Assembly: GCF_000429765.1 (NCBI RefSeq)
Contig: NZ_AUCM01000018.1
Span: 1 to 53,400 of the forward strand
Source of the DNA: Gemmobacter nectariphilus DSM 15620
Lineage (GTDB): Bacteria > Pseudomonadota > Alphaproteobacteria > Rhodobacterales > Rhodobacteraceae
Direction of reading: 5' to 3'
Length of the DNA stretch: 53,400 nt
The position numbers and the translations under genes were made by a program. This document shows, piece after piece, positions 1-8,910 of this stretch. How positions within the stretch are numbered: position 1 is the stretch's first letter; every line of letters begins with the position of its first letter. The notes under the pieces are model-generated. The model made no database searches and was not told the DNA's origin. It was given only the letters and a program-made list of their open reading frames with translations.

Positions 1-249
1 GTGGTCTACTTCAACGCAACACAAACCGATCAGCAGGTGCAGGCAGTAGCTTAAGTCAGCCGGAAATCTGTCCAAGAGTTGGGGAGTAGCTCAGAGAACA
101 CCAAGTTTATCACCGCCCATGGCATTGAAGAACTGCGGGATATGCTGACCAGTGCAAGGCGATCCTCGGAGGACTGGCGCAACTTCCTCGAGGACTTCGT
201 CAACGATCCCGACGTCATCGCGCGCGTCAAGGAAAATGGACCGCGGTAG
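1..249 (+). pseudogene. Gene-end fragments at the window edge
   Basis: In the first forward frame the window opens inside a reading frame that stops at 52-54 (last residues ..QQVQAVA). The same frame then stays open to a TAG at 247-249 and encodes about 64 residues ending ..DPDVIARVKENGPR. The second stretch has no ATG near its beginning; the only candidates are a TTG at 79 and an ATG at 142. The composition looks protein-like (ELRDML.., EDWRNFLEDF..). It may be one gene interrupted by an in-frame TAA, or two gene ends. No family is recognised. Confidence 0.25.
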
Positions 250-321
250 CAATCGGGCGGTTACTATGAAGGAGCTGTCCGCCGGGAGCGGTCAGTCGCT
301 TAAGGTCAGGTCAGGACGGGG

Positions 322-1167
322 TTAGGCGTTGATGCGCCAAGCCTCGAGAGCGGCACGGGTCATCCGCCTGGTGCCCACCTGCGAAACGATGCCCCAGTTA
401 CTGGCTGCATTCGGCCGCCGCCAGCGGCCCTTGTCCATTTGTCGCATCCGGGCAAGTGCATCGTCGTAGTCGGGGATCACCTCTTCCGAACCTTTCGGTC
501 CGATCATGTACCCCGCACGGCGTTTCAGGCAGGGCGCGAAGATCGTTCCGTCGGCTGCCTCGGGCACGTCGATCTCGACCTGCGGGGCTTCGTCCGGTTC
601 GTTCATCCAGATGGATGGCCACCACGCGGAACGATCCTCGAGCCAAGCCAGCGCCTGCGGCACCGATATGCCGCCATCAACCGGCTGGAACAGGGCGCCC
701 TGTCCGGTCATCAGGTTTTGCATCCGCCCGAGCGAAACCCCACCAAGATCGGCCAGCGCCGCGGGCGCAACCACGCCCGATCCGCTTTCGAGCTGCCGGC
801 GTGCCGAGGCAAGCGCCAGGATCTCACCCGGCGGCGTGGTTCGTGCGTCAGGCAGAAGTTCGATCAGGCGCGAGAGTGTTTCGATCCCTTCGGCGATTTG
901 GTTTCGTGCTTGGTCAGGTGCCGGCATGCCAACCAGCGCGCCGTATCGGCCGTAGAAGGCCATTGCTTCGGCCACGGACAGAAAGGCCTCGTCACGGATT
1001 GGAGTCCCCTGCCTTTCGGCGGCGGAGGTTCCGTTCAACAGGTCGATCAGCGCCTCCAGCCGTTTGATGGTCGCCGAGGACCATCCCCGCAGCATCTCCC
1101 GGGTGTCGTCGAGGCGAACCTTCCACTCTCCTTCACGGAGGTCATACTGTGGGTTTGCGCTAACCAT
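322..1167 (-). CDS. Conserved hypothetical protein (about 281 aa)
   Basis: I do not recognise the family. The frame could begin 20 codons earlier. The ATG at 1167 (MVSANPQYDL) is preferred because an AGGA motif sits about nine bases before it and the upstream residues look like read-through. The protein is soluble, with an alpha-helical N-terminal half, a Trp-rich patch (SAWWPSIWMNE) and a basic C-terminal segment (MRQMDKGRWRRPNAASNWG) that could be a small DNA-binding or interaction module. There is no signal peptide or membrane segment. The next minus-strand gene upstream ends about 255 bases away, so it is probably transcribed alone. Confidence 0.6.
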   Translation of the reverse strand: MVSANPQYDLREGEWKVRLDDTREMLRGWSSATIKRLEALIDLLNGTSAAERQGTPIRDEAFLSVAEAMAFYGRYGALVGMPAPDQARNQIAEGIETLSRLIELLPDARTTPPGEILALASARRQLESGSGVVAPAALADLGGVSLGRMQNLMTGQGALFQPVDGGISVPQALAWLEDRSAWWPSIWMNEPDEAPQVEIDVPEAADGTIFAPCLKRRAGYMIGPKGSEEVIPDYDDALARMRQMDKGRWRRPNAASNWGIVSQVGTRRMTRAALEAWRINA

Positions 1168-1422
1168 GTCTTCGGTCCTCGCTTTGCCTCGATAATGTGA
1201 TGCATACGGCAATTCAAATGAGGGCACAACAGGAGAGTGCTCAACGGTGCGATTTTTTTATCAACGGATTTGAGGGCGACTTCCGCAAGGCTTCGTTTGG
1301 ACGCAACTTCCGGAGAGGGATGGGGCGAAGTTCGACACCCTGCCGAACTTTCAGATGTGGCGTCAGGGCAGAACTGCAGTAAGCGACCCGTGGGATCAAA
1401 CACCTAGAGAGCAGGTGATCTG

Positions 1423-1998
1423 TCAGAGATATGGCGGCGTGCAGGCTGAAAACACTTCGACCCTGCAGTCGCCGACATTGCGGAAACGATGCGGCTGGCG
1501 GCTGTCGAACAGATAGGCCTCGCCCGGGCCCAACAGCCGCACCACGCCAGCCACGGTGACTTCAAGCTGCCCAGAGATCACGATGCCCCCTTCGTGGGCA
1601 TCATGCTCCAGCATCGAGGGGCCGGTGTCGGCCCCCGGCTCGTAATGTTCGTGGAGGATCTGGAGATTGTGTGCCCTAGCGTTTCCGACCTGGCGCAGGG
1701 TTAGCCGTCTCGAGCAGGCGTCATCGGAGGTGTAAAGGCGCGAGGTTAGGTCAATCAGCTCTTCGGGCCGAAAGTGCCAATTGGTGGCTTCACCGCGATC
1801 CGGCTCGAAGAACTCGGTCATGGTCAGCGGAATGCCCCCGAGGATCTTTCGAAGCGATGCGACAGAAGGGCTGCTGCGGTTCGCCTCGATCATCGAAATC
1901 TGCGCGTGTGGCACCCCTGCACGCGCCGCGAGCTGGCGTTGCGACAGGCCAGCCGCAGTCCGTAGCTCTTTCAATCGCTGCCCCACATCGAAATCCAA
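1423..1998 (-). CDS. XRE-family regulator with C-terminal cupin domain
   Basis: This is a DNA-binding regulator of the HTH_3 plus cupin_2 type, the architecture of PuuR-like regulators of amine catabolism. From the chosen start, residues 5-62 form the helix-turn-helix (RLKELRTAAGLSQRQLAARA, then IEANRSSPSVASLRKIL). Residues 115-185 form a small beta-barrel cupin (YEPGADTG, GEAYLFDSRQPHRF) that probably senses a ligand. An ATG at 2097 lies in frame, but it would overlap the preceding gene and give an N-terminus absent from the paralogue at 10286-10873. A TTG at 1998 with AAAGG upstream gives a start matching that paralogue. It is the last gene of the TRAP-transporter operon and is a good candidate for its regulator; the ligand is unknown. 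Confidence 0.85.
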   Translation of the reverse strand: MDFDVGQRLKELRTAAGLSQRQLAARAGVPHAQISMIEANRSSPSVASLRKILGGIPLTMTEFFEPDRGEATNWHFRPEELIDLTSRLYTSDDACSRRLTLRQVGNARAHNLQILHEHYEPGADTGPSMLEHDAHEGGIVISGQLEVTVAGVVRLLGPGEAYLFDSRQPHRFRNVGDCRVEVFSACTPPYL

Positions 1999-2053
1999 TA
2001 CGTCGACCCTTTCGCGAGTAGACCCAAGATGCTCCTGTCTAGGGTATTCTACC

Positions 2054-2758
2054 TCATTGGCCAAGCCCGGGAAGGGACGCGCGAAGCGCAGCGTCATCCG
2101 GCCAGGGGAAAGTCCGCCATCCGACGAAGCCTGGCGTGTCGCCGATCGCGGCCTTCAGCAAGTCGGGAAACTTCGCGCTCAGGCCAAGCCCGCTGTCCGG
2201 TTTGCGCGGGCAGCCGATGCAGATCGCCCCACCGGGTCGTATGGAGGATCCCGTCGGAGATTCCCTGGTTTTCACGAGCAGGCGGATGTCGGTAGCCCCG
2301 GCATCACGGAACAACGTCTCGCCGGATGCGGCCATCCATTTTGCGACTTCGGCGATCAGGTTCGCATCGGCATCAAACCGCCAGACGGCGACCCAGTCCG
2401 CTTCGAGCGGCCGCGCCATTTCTTCCATGTCCTGCCCGCGCCAAGCGACGTGGTGGTAGGGCGTGCGCGTGTTGGGCGTCTTGCCGATGTAGTCGGGCCG
2501 CCAAGGATCGCGGGCCGCGACCTCCAGATAGCGCGCGAAAGGCCCGGAGGTGAAGATATCCCAGCCGTTGGCTTGATAGATATCCACCATCTGCATCGCG
2601 CCCTCTGTCCTCTTGTAGGACGTGCAGACGGTGAAGCCGCCTTCGTAGAGGTGCGGAGAATGCACGGAGGCATACCAGGAATAGAAGCCCGGGAAGGACT
2701 CCTCGGCATGGCCTTCTGGGAAATCGAGCTCGACGATGTAGAAGATCGGTGTGGACAT
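2054..2758 (-). CDS. Conserved hypothetical protein, possible dimeric alpha/beta-barrel fold
   Basis: The 234-residue soluble protein starts MSTPIFYIVELDFPE. It has two related halves: an opening beta strand followed by FPGFYSWYASVHSPHLYEGG, and later FPDLLKAAIGDTPGFVGWRTF. The pattern recalls ferredoxin-like dimeric alpha/beta-barrel proteins (EthD- or DUF4286-like), but this is a fold impression and not a family match. It lies 14 bases downstream of dctM in the same operon, and its stop slightly overlaps the longest possible frame of the following regulator gene. The context suggests a small catabolic or binding protein acting on the compound imported by the TRAP system. A clear ATG with an AG-rich leader supports the start. 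Confidence 0.75.
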   Translation of the reverse strand: MSTPIFYIVELDFPEGHAEESFPGFYSWYASVHSPHLYEGGFTVCTSYKRTEGAMQMVDIYQANGWDIFTSGPFARYLEVAARDPWRPDYIGKTPNTRTPYHHVAWRGQDMEEMARPLEADWVAVWRFDADANLIAEVAKWMAASGETLFRDAGATDIRLLVKTRESPTGSSIRPGGAICIGCPRKPDSGLGLSAKFPDLLKAAIGDTPGFVGWRTFPWPDDAALRASLPGLGQ

Positions 2759-2772
2759 CGGTGTCTCCAGGA

Positions 2773-4065
2773 TCAGAACAGGAGGTTCGGAAGGAACAGG
2801 GATATCGAAGGGATCAGCAGCAAGATGAATACGCGGATCACATCAACGAGAAAGAACGGCACCACCCCGGCAAAGATCGTTCCTGTCCCGACGTCGGGCA
2901 GAACCGATTTCAGCACGAACACATTGCTGCCGATCGGCGGGGTGAGCAGGCCGATTTCGACCGTGACCACCAGCAGGATGCCGAACCAGACCGGATCGTA
3001 GCCCAGCGAGATCACCACCGGGTGGAACAGCGGCACTGTCAGGAGGATCATCGAGAGGCTGTCGAGCACGGCGCCCAGCACGAGATAGAGCAGCACGATG
3101 ATGGCAACGATCGCAAGAGGCGCCACGTCAAGGCTGGAGATCCAGTTCGAGAACCCGGAATGGACGCCAGTGAAATTCACGAAATCGGTGAAGATCATGC
3201 CGCCGATCAGGATCGCAAAGAGCATGGCCGAAGTGTAGAGCGACTCTGTCATGATCCGCTTAAGGGCCGGCCATGTCAGACTTCCGCGCAAACCGGCGAT
3301 AACGAAGGCGGCGCTGGCGCCGACCGCAGCTGCTTCGGTTGCCGTGAAGATGCCTCCGTAGATTCCCCCCATGACAATGCCGAAAAGAAGCGCGACGCTC
3401 CAGACGCCGCGCAGGGCGTGCATCCGTCCGCGCCAGCTCAGGCGCGCGCCGGCAGGCCCCCAGTCGGGGTGGCGCCGCACTACATACGACACGGCGACAG
3501 AGTAGAGCACGATGCCCAGCAGGCCGGGCAGGATGCCGGCGGCAAACAGCTTGCCGATATGGGTTTCGGTCATCACACCGTAGAAGATCAGGATGACGCT
3601 GGGCGGAATGAGGATCCCGAGCGTACCCCCGGCCGCGATGGCCCCTGTTGCCAGCTTGTCGTGATAGCCATAGGCCCTCATCGAGGGCATGGAAACCTTC
3701 GCCATGGTCGCGGCCGTGGCCAGCGACGAGCCACAAATGGCGCCAAAGCCGCCGCACGCCACCACAGTCGCCATTGCCAGCCCGCCACGGTAGTGGCCGA
3801 TCATGGCATTTGCCGCAGCATAGAGTTCTTCGGACAATCGGGCATTGGTCAGCACATTGCCCATCAGGACGAAGAGCGGAATGACCGAAAGCGAGTAGTT
3901 CATCGTACTCTGCAAAGTCATCGTGCCCAGAAGCGATAGTGCCGGCTGAAGCCCGACGAGGTACCAGAAGCCCGCAAAGCCAACCACGGTCAAGGCAATC
4001 GCAAGCGGCACACGCAAGAAGATCAGCAGGAACAGGCACAGGAAGGCTATGGCCGCGACGGTCAC
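2773..4065 (-). CDS. dctM: TRAP transporter large permease (DctM type)
   Basis: This is the ion-coupled transport subunit of a TRAP system in the inner membrane. The 430 residues are almost entirely hydrophobic, with roughly a dozen helices. Family hallmarks are visible, including ALSLLGTMTLQSTMNYSLSVIPLFVLMG, the glycine-rich ACGGFGAICGSS and GTLGILIPPSVILIFYG. The length is normal for DctM proteins. The start is a GTG at 4065 that overlaps the dctQ stop as GTGA, so the two permease genes are probably translationally coupled. The substrate is an organic acid or other anionic solute by family rule; nothing in the sequence specifies which. Confidence 0.95.
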   Translation of the reverse strand: MTVAAIAFLCLFLLIFLRVPLAIALTVVGFAGFWYLVGLQPALSLLGTMTLQSTMNYSLSVIPLFVLMGNVLTNARLSEELYAAANAMIGHYRGGLAMATVVACGGFGAICGSSLATAATMAKVSMPSMRAYGYHDKLATGAIAAGGTLGILIPPSVILIFYGVMTETHIGKLFAAGILPGLLGIVLYSVAVSYVVRRHPDWGPAGARLSWRGRMHALRGVWSVALLFGIVMGGIYGGIFTATEAAAVGASAAFVIAGLRGSLTWPALKRIMTESLYTSAMLFAILIGGMIFTDFVNFTGVHSGFSNWISSLDVAPLAIVAIIVLLYLVLGAVLDSLSMILLTVPLFHPVVISLGYDPVWFGILLVVTVEIGLLTPPIGSNVFVLKSVLPDVGTGTIFAGVVPFFLVDVIRVFILLLIPSISLFLPNLLF

Positions 4066-4583
4066 TGCACATACTCCTCGTCATTGTGTTCGGGTTCGCG
4101 CGGCCCTTCGGGTGACAGGTCATCGACCAGGTTCAACGCGAAGGACAACACCGTCATGCCGAGAAGGACGGCTGCGACGTGGTAGATCAGGCTGACCGGG
4201 AGACTAAAGACTTGTGTGAGATCACCATAGTCGGCCGCCCGATCACCCTGGATCCACGTTCGCCAGGCCATGAGCACGAAGATTCCCCCGCCCAGCAGGT
4301 CGGCCAGCACATGCTGAAGCCGCCGGACCGGGCGCAGGATGTTGTCTAGAAGATCAATCGAGACGTGGCTGCGGGCCCGCGTCACCGCTGGTATGATGAG
4401 AAACGTCATCAATGCCATGGATAACTCGACCAGTTCAGCCGCGCCCCAGAGGGGCCTGCTGAACATCGTGCGCCCCAGGGCATCGGTGACGCCCGCCAGC
4501 ATCATCAGGGCAAGTGCGGCCGCACCCAGTACCGTCGCCATCCTCAGGATGATGGCCTGGTAGATCTCATGCGCTCGTCTCAT
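4062..4583 (-). CDS. dctQ: TRAP transporter small permease (DctQ type)
   Basis: The 173-residue membrane protein has four hydrophobic segments: ATVLGAAALALMMLAGV, ALMTFLIIPAVT, VLADLLGGGIFVLMAW and LIYHVAAVLLGMTVLSFAL. It carries the DctQ signature around TRARSHVSIDLL. The frame is open further upstream, but that extension overlaps dctP in an arginine-rich shadow frame. The ATG at 4583 (MRRAHEIYQ) is therefore chosen. It lies between dctP and dctM in the expected TRAP order and couples the binding protein to the large permease. Confidence 0.92.
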   Translation of the reverse strand: MRRAHEIYQAIILRMATVLGAAALALMMLAGVTDALGRTMFSRPLWGAAELVELSMALMTFLIIPAVTRARSHVSIDLLDNILRPVRRLQHVLADLLGGGIFVLMAWRTWIQGDRAADYGDLTQVFSLPVSLIYHVAAVLLGMTVLSFALNLVDDLSPEGPREPEHNDEEYVQ

Positions 4584-4632
4584 CCTTGCACCTCTTGGGC
4601 GTAGCCCCGGACATAGACGTCCGGGCACCGCA

Positions 4633-5661
4633 TCACTGGGCTTCTGCGTCCACCTCGGCAATGATCGCTCGCAGCTCGGAGAGAACCTTCTCTGGGTTCT
4701 CCATGCCCTTGGCCTTGGCCGCCGCAGCCCATGCCTTCTCGACAGGCGCCAGGGCTTCATGCAGTTGGGCCATGACCTCGGGGCTGGCCTTTTCGACGGC
4801 GTAGCCCTTTTCACGCATGATTTCGCGGGCCTTGGCGTCGCCCTCGTCGGTCACCCTCGCGATCTCGCGCGCCATGGACTCGCCAGATACCGACATGATC
4901 GCCTTGCGATCTTCCTCGGAAATGGAGTTCCACTTGGCCTCGTTGATAACGATTGCCTGAGATGCAGTGTAGAGACCGCCGTCGATCAGAGTGAGGTTAC
5001 GCAAGCCGTCGAAGAGGTTGAACGCGATGGCGGGCTCCTGGCTCAGCAGGGTGCCATCCACGATGCCGGCGTTGACCAGTTCGTAGATCTCGGTCACCGG
5101 CTTCTGAACCACGGTGGCCCCCATGGCTTCGACGACAGGAATGGTCGACGCCCCGGGTGTGCGGATCTTTTCGCCCTTCAGATCGGCAAGATCCTTCAGG
5201 ATGCCTTTGGTCCACCAGAGCTGCCCCGGCCCGTGCGCCCAGAGGGTCAGCGGAACGACGCCCCGGTGTTCGTCGAACTTCTCCAGATATTCATGATAGA
5301 TGCGCCAGTACCCGACTGCATTCGCGCGAGAAGAGTTGCCCAGGAACGGCAGTTCCGCCACCGAGGTCATGGTGAAACGACCCGGCGAATAGCCATGGAT
5401 GATATAGGCCACGTCGGCCAGGCCATCGCGCACCACGTCAAGCTGGCCGGCGACAGTGCCCACGACCTTTGGCAGGATCTCTACGGTTACGCGGCCCTCG
5501 GTGACGCGCTCGACGTCGGATTGCCATTTCTGCCAGACGGCGGGATAGAGCGCGTGTGTCGTGGGCAGGAAACTCGAGAACCGCAGAACGGTGTCTGCAT
5601 GAGCCTGAGTTGCCGCTGCGGTGGCTAGAACGGCAGCAGCGATCAAACGTGAAATCTTCAT
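4633..5661 (-). CDS. dctP: TRAP transporter periplasmic solute-binding protein (DctP family)
   Basis: This protein captures the solute in the periplasm and delivers it to DctQM. Start choice: two adjacent ATGs occur at 5664 and 5661. The second has GGAG at ideal spacing and gives a clean Sec signal peptide (MKISRLIAAAVLATAAATQAHA, cut before DTVLRF). The roughly 342 residues match the family length. DctP-like features include ALYPAVWQKWQSDVERVTEGRV near the N-terminus, the ligand-clamp region KGEKIRTPGAST, and IVDGTLLSQEPA. It is transcribed from the oxidoreductase gene toward dctQ, with a 49-base gap before dctQ. Confidence 0.94.
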   Translation of the reverse strand: MKISRLIAAAVLATAAATQAHADTVLRFSSFLPTTHALYPAVWQKWQSDVERVTEGRVTVEILPKVVGTVAGQLDVVRDGLADVAYIIHGYSPGRFTMTSVAELPFLGNSSRANAVGYWRIYHEYLEKFDEHRGVVPLTLWAHGPGQLWWTKGILKDLADLKGEKIRTPGASTIPVVEAMGATVVQKPVTEIYELVNAGIVDGTLLSQEPAIAFNLFDGLRNLTLIDGGLYTASQAIVINEAKWNSISEEDRKAIMSVSGESMAREIARVTDEGDAKAREIMREKGYAVEKASPEVMAQLHEALAPVEKAWAAAAKAKGMENPEKVLSELRAIIAEVDAEAQ

Positions 5662-5731
5662 CATTTCTCCTTCGCCTTTCAGTGGTAGCGGCCCGTGCCG
5701 CCTGGTGGTGCGCCCTTGAGAACAAGCGCGC

Positions 5732-6826
5732 TCATCGTCCCCAACTCGGGATGTCGGCCTGTGTTGCGGCCCGCTCGTATTGCGGTGGGACCCTGATGCG
5801 ATGACCCAGTATCTCGGCTGCATGCCAGGGCCAGCGCGGATCGTTCAGCATTCCGCGCCCAATGGCGACCATGTCTGCCTGTCCGGTGGCGACGATGGCC
5901 TCGGCATGATAGGGTGACCGTATCAGCCCGACGGCCATTGTCGGCACTCCGGTCGCCTCCTTTACCTGCGTCGCGAAAGGCACCTGATAGCCGGGGCCCG
6001 ATGGGATCTTTGCACCCAGGCCATTTCCGCCGCTGGACACATCGAAGAAATCGCAGGATCGCCGGGCCAGCGCCTGGGCGAAAGCGACAGCCTCCGCCGG
6101 CGTGATGCCGTCGTCGCGCCAGTCGGTGCCATTCAGTCGCACACCAAGCGGGCGATCCTTGGGCCAGGCCTCGCGCAGCACCTCGAAAACTTCGAGCGGA
6201 AAGGTCATGCGGTTGTTCAGACTGCCGCCATAGCGGTCCGTCCGGCGGTTCGCGATTGGCGACAGAAAGCTGCTGACAAGATATCCATGCGCGCCGTGCA
6301 GTTCGATCACATCGACACCCAGCCGTACGCAGCGCCGGGCCGCGTCCTCGAAGGCGGCAAGAACCCGGTCCATGTCTGCGCGGGTCATCTCCTCGGGAAC
6401 AGGCCAGCCCTCGGCAAAAGGAAGTGGGGAAGGGCCGATGACAGGCCAGCCGCCATCAGCGGGCGCTACATGGCCCGGGCCGTCCCAAGGGGCGAGGGTC
6501 GAAGCCTTGCGTCCCGCGTGGCTCAACTGCACCCCGACCGGCATATCCGAATGCTTGCGCGCGACCTCGATGACCCTTCCCAGTGCCGCTTCGCTTTCGT
6601 CGGAATAGAGGCCCAGACACTCACGCGTGATTCGTCCCTGTGGCTCGACAGCGGTGGCCTCGATCATCATCAGCCCGGCACCGGACAACATGAGGTGACC
6701 GATGTGGATCATGTGCCAGTCGCTGGCGCAGCCATCCTGTGCCGAAAACTCACACATCGGTGCAATGACGATACGGTTCGGAAGGGTCACTTGCCTGAGG
6801 TCGATGGACTCGAACAGCTTGGACAA
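5732..6826 (-). CDS. NADH:flavin oxidoreductase, Old Yellow Enzyme family (YqjM/NamA-like)
   Basis: This is an FMN-dependent ene-reductase or related oxidoreductase with a TIM-barrel fold of 364 residues. It begins LFESIDLRQVTLPNRIVIAPMC, where Cys25 corresponds to the regulatory cysteine of the YqjM class. It carries the substrate-binding His-containing loop IELHGAHGYLVSSFLSP and the FMN phosphate-binding end (AVGLIRSP, ADMVAIGRGMLNDPRWP). The start is a TTG, supported by AAGGAG six bases upstream. It is the first gene of the TRAP operon and is divergent from the amidohydrolase, so its substrate is probably an imported unsaturated or nitrogen-containing compound or a breakdown product. Single-domain length excludes the longer trimethylamine-dehydrogenase type. 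Confidence 0.92.
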   Translation of the reverse strand: MSKLFESIDLRQVTLPNRIVIAPMCEFSAQDGCASDWHMIHIGHLMLSGAGLMMIEATAVEPQGRITRECLGLYSDESEAALGRVIEVARKHSDMPVGVQLSHAGRKASTLAPWDGPGHVAPADGGWPVIGPSPLPFAEGWPVPEEMTRADMDRVLAAFEDAARRCVRLGVDVIELHGAHGYLVSSFLSPIANRRTDRYGGSLNNRMTFPLEVFEVLREAWPKDRPLGVRLNGTDWRDDGITPAEAVAFAQALARRSCDFFDVSSGGNGLGAKIPSGPGYQVPFATQVKEATGVPTMAVGLIRSPYHAEAIVATGQADMVAIGRGMLNDPRWPWHAAEILGHRIRVPPQYERAATQADIPSWGR

Positions 6827-6957
6827 CTCAAACTCCTTCTGACATGGCGCACCTCTCTAGGCCGGTCGCAACCAGGCGGCGGCAGAAATCCGAGGTCGGT
6901 GCTGGTAGTCATGACAGCGCTGCGCCATCATGGGGTCAGGCTGCACAAGTCGATCAT

Positions 6958-6973
6958 AATTGTAAACACAATT
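6958..6973. promoter_or_regulatory. Candidate operator, inverted repeat AATTGT-N4-ACAATT
   Basis: The 6-base arms are perfect, with a four-base AAAC spacer, in the middle of the divergent intergenic region. A site of this size and symmetry suits a dimeric helix-turn-helix regulator. The assignment to the operon's XRE-cupin protein is inferred from location only. Confidence 0.4.
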
Positions 6974-7038
6974 CTTCTGCCGCCACCGTAACTTTCCAAG
7001 AATGGACTTCACCACGTCTCGTATGCATGGATATTTCC

Positions 7039-7067
7039 TTGACGAGCGCCTCAGTCGCGCGAATTGT
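7039..7067 (+). promoter_or_regulatory. Candidate sigma-70 promoter for the amidohydrolase
   Basis: A TTGACG hexamer (7039-7044) is followed, after exactly 17 bases, by AATTGT (7062-7067), which sits in a GCGCG-flanked imperfect palindrome. The amidohydrolase ATG lies about 75 bases downstream. The match is good at -35 and weaker at -10. Confidence 0.4.
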
Positions 7068-7141
7068 TGCGCGCAATAAACTGAACATTCTTGCGGCTTC
7101 CGGCGGCCTGACCGGCTCGGGAAAAAGGAGAAAGCGCACCC

Positions 7142-8776
7142 ATGACGACAGAGAATGGACATCCCGACCTGATACTTTGCGGCGGACCAATCTTCTGCGG
7201 TCTGAAGGAAGGCATGGCAGAGGCACTCGCGATCTCGGGCGACCGCATCATGGCCGTCGGACGCACGGACGACATCGCGGCCCTCAAGGGACCCTCGACG
7301 CGCGTCATTGACCTTGGCGGACGCCTCGCGACCGCAGGCCTGAACGAAGCGCACATGCACGTCCCGCACGTCGGGATCGGCATGGTAGAGATGAACCTTC
7401 GTCCGGAGCGCGGCTTCCGGACACTTGATGCACTACTCTCCGAGGTTGCCAAGAGCGCCGCAGCGACACCGCCTGGCCAATGGGTGGCCGGACGCGGATA
7501 CGATCATTCGGAACTGACAGAGGGGCGGCACCCCACCATAGAAGAGCTTGACCGCGCCGCTCCGGACCACCCCGTCTACATCGAGCGAACATGTGGTCAT
7601 GTGGCAATCGCGAACAGCCGGGCCATGGCGGCGGCAGGGATCGACCATTCGACAGCAGACCCGCCAGGCGGCGTGATCGAGAAGAAAGACGCTCGCCTGA
7701 CGGGATTGCTTGCAGAACGTGCCATGCGGCTTGTCGTGGACGTGAAGCCCAAACCTGACGCCACTTTTCTTGCGGCGGCACTCGAGCGTGCGCATGAACA
7801 CCTCGTGCGAGAGGGCTTCACCAGTGTGATGGACGCCGCCGTCGGCTTTCTTGCCGGCATGGAGGAACTTGAGGCCTACGAAATCGCCGAGAGGGAGGGC
7901 CGCCTCAAGCTGAGAAGCTGGTTGTGCATCTTCGGTAACCCAGACGAGGGAATCGGTCCGCAAGCTTTCAAGGCTGGCTATCGGGCAGGCCGCCGCATGG
8001 GCCTGTCAGAGGTCGGTGCGATGAAGATCTTCTGCGATGGCAGCGCCGGATCCCTGACAGCGGCGATGTCGGCGCCGTATCTCGCCGGCGATCCGGGCAA
8101 CTACGGCGTTCTCACCTATCCCGATGCGGTCGTTCACGACTGGCTGGGCCGCTACCACCGCCAAGGCTATCAACTGGCAATTCACGCGATCGGTGACCGG
8201 GCGATCGAACAGGTTCTGACGGGAATTGAGGCGGCCGATGCGCCCGATGCTCTGGTCACAGGACGGCGGCACCGGATCGAACATTGCGGCTATGTCTCGG
8301 CCGACCAGATCCGGCGCATGGCAGCACGAGGCATCGACCCCGTGCCGCAGCCGGCCTTCCTTTACGAATTCGGCGATCTTTACATCCAGAACGTCGGGAT
8401 GGACAGAAGCGCCGGCTCCTATCCCATGAAGACCTGGCTGGAGTCCGGCCTGCACCCGGCGGCCAGTTCAGACGCGCCGGTCTGCAGCACCGATCCCTTT
8501 GCTAACCTGTACACAATGATCACACGCAAAAGCCGGAAGGGAACCGAGCTGGGGGCCGACCAGCGGCTTTCGATGGCCGAGGCACTGCACGCCTACACAG
8601 CTCTTGGCGCCTACACCCAGTTTGCCGAAGCAGAGAAGGGAACGCTCAGCCCTGGCAAGCTGGCGGACGTGGCGGTCTTCTCGCGCGACCTCTTCGCCGC
8701 AACACCGGAAGAGGTCCGCGATGATACGCACTGCGCGATGACAATCATCGGTGGCAAGGTGGTGCACGAGATTTGA
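7142..8776 (+). CDS. Amidohydrolase, YtcJ-like (Amidohydro_3 family)
   Basis: This is a cytoplasmic metal-dependent hydrolase of the YtcJ / N-substituted formamide deformylase group. Its 544 residues match the family length. The N-terminal beta-sandwich strands (ILCGGPIFCG.., ALAISGDRIMAVG) precede the barrel. Metal ligands are recognisable: His71 and His73 in NEAHMHV, a later His in LAIHAIGDRAIEQV, another in RHRIEHCGY, and the catalytic Asp in ASSDAPV. The C-terminal strand set TLSPGKLADVAVFSRD closes the composite domain. It is divergent from the TRAP-OYE operon and probably hydrolyses the imported amide or formamide-like compound. A second, distantly related copy lies at 32394-34019. Confidence 0.9.
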   Translation: MTTENGHPDLILCGGPIFCGLKEGMAEALAISGDRIMAVGRTDDIAALKGPSTRVIDLGGRLATAGLNEAHMHVPHVGIGMVEMNLRPERGFRTLDALLSEVAKSAAATPPGQWVAGRGYDHSELTEGRHPTIEELDRAAPDHPVYIERTCGHVAIANSRAMAAAGIDHSTADPPGGVIEKKDARLTGLLAERAMRLVVDVKPKPDATFLAAALERAHEHLVREGFTSVMDAAVGFLAGMEELEAYEIAEREGRLKLRSWLCIFGNPDEGIGPQAFKAGYRAGRRMGLSEVGAMKIFCDGSAGSLTAAMSAPYLAGDPGNYGVLTYPDAVVHDWLGRYHRQGYQLAIHAIGDRAIEQVLTGIEAADAPDALVTGRRHRIEHCGYVSADQIRRMAARGIDPVPQPAFLYEFGDLYIQNVGMDRSAGSYPMKTWLESGLHPAASSDAPVCSTDPFANLYTMITRKSRKGTELGADQRLSMAEALHAYTALGAYTQFAEAEKGTLSPGKLADVAVFSRDLFAATPEEVRDDTHCAMTIIGGKVVHEI

Positions 8777-8910
8777 GATCGGCGGAAGGTTCATTGCGGC
8801 CGGCGGGTGCGGTGACCGAAACGGTCGACCACCGCACCATGCCGCATCAAGAACTCTGGTTCACGGTCTTTAACGATTGTCTTGATCGTCCGCTCAGCTC
8901 GGCGAGCCTG

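Larger units (their letters stand above)
6827..7141. promoter_or_regulatory. Divergent control region between the TRAP operon and the amidohydrolase
   Basis: The 315-base gap separates the minus-strand OYE-TRAP operon from the plus-strand amidohydrolase, and no gene is visible in it. It holds a perfect inverted repeat, AATTGT-AAAC-ACAATT (6958-6973). On the minus strand a TATGAT hexamer overlaps its outer edge as a possible -10 element for the oxidoreductase operon. A plus-strand sigma-70-like promoter lies at 7039-7067. The leftward start has AAGGAG before the TTG, and the rightward one has GGAG before the ATG. One regulator, probably the XRE-cupin protein at the end of the operon, could control both directions. 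Confidence 0.5.

Noticed and set aside
2749-3939. Plus-strand frame opposite dctM, and others opposite RtcR and the first amidohydrolase
   Set aside because: Hydrophilic Asp/Gln/Arg-rich composition is the mirror of a membrane protein gene; the DctM reading has the full family pattern.
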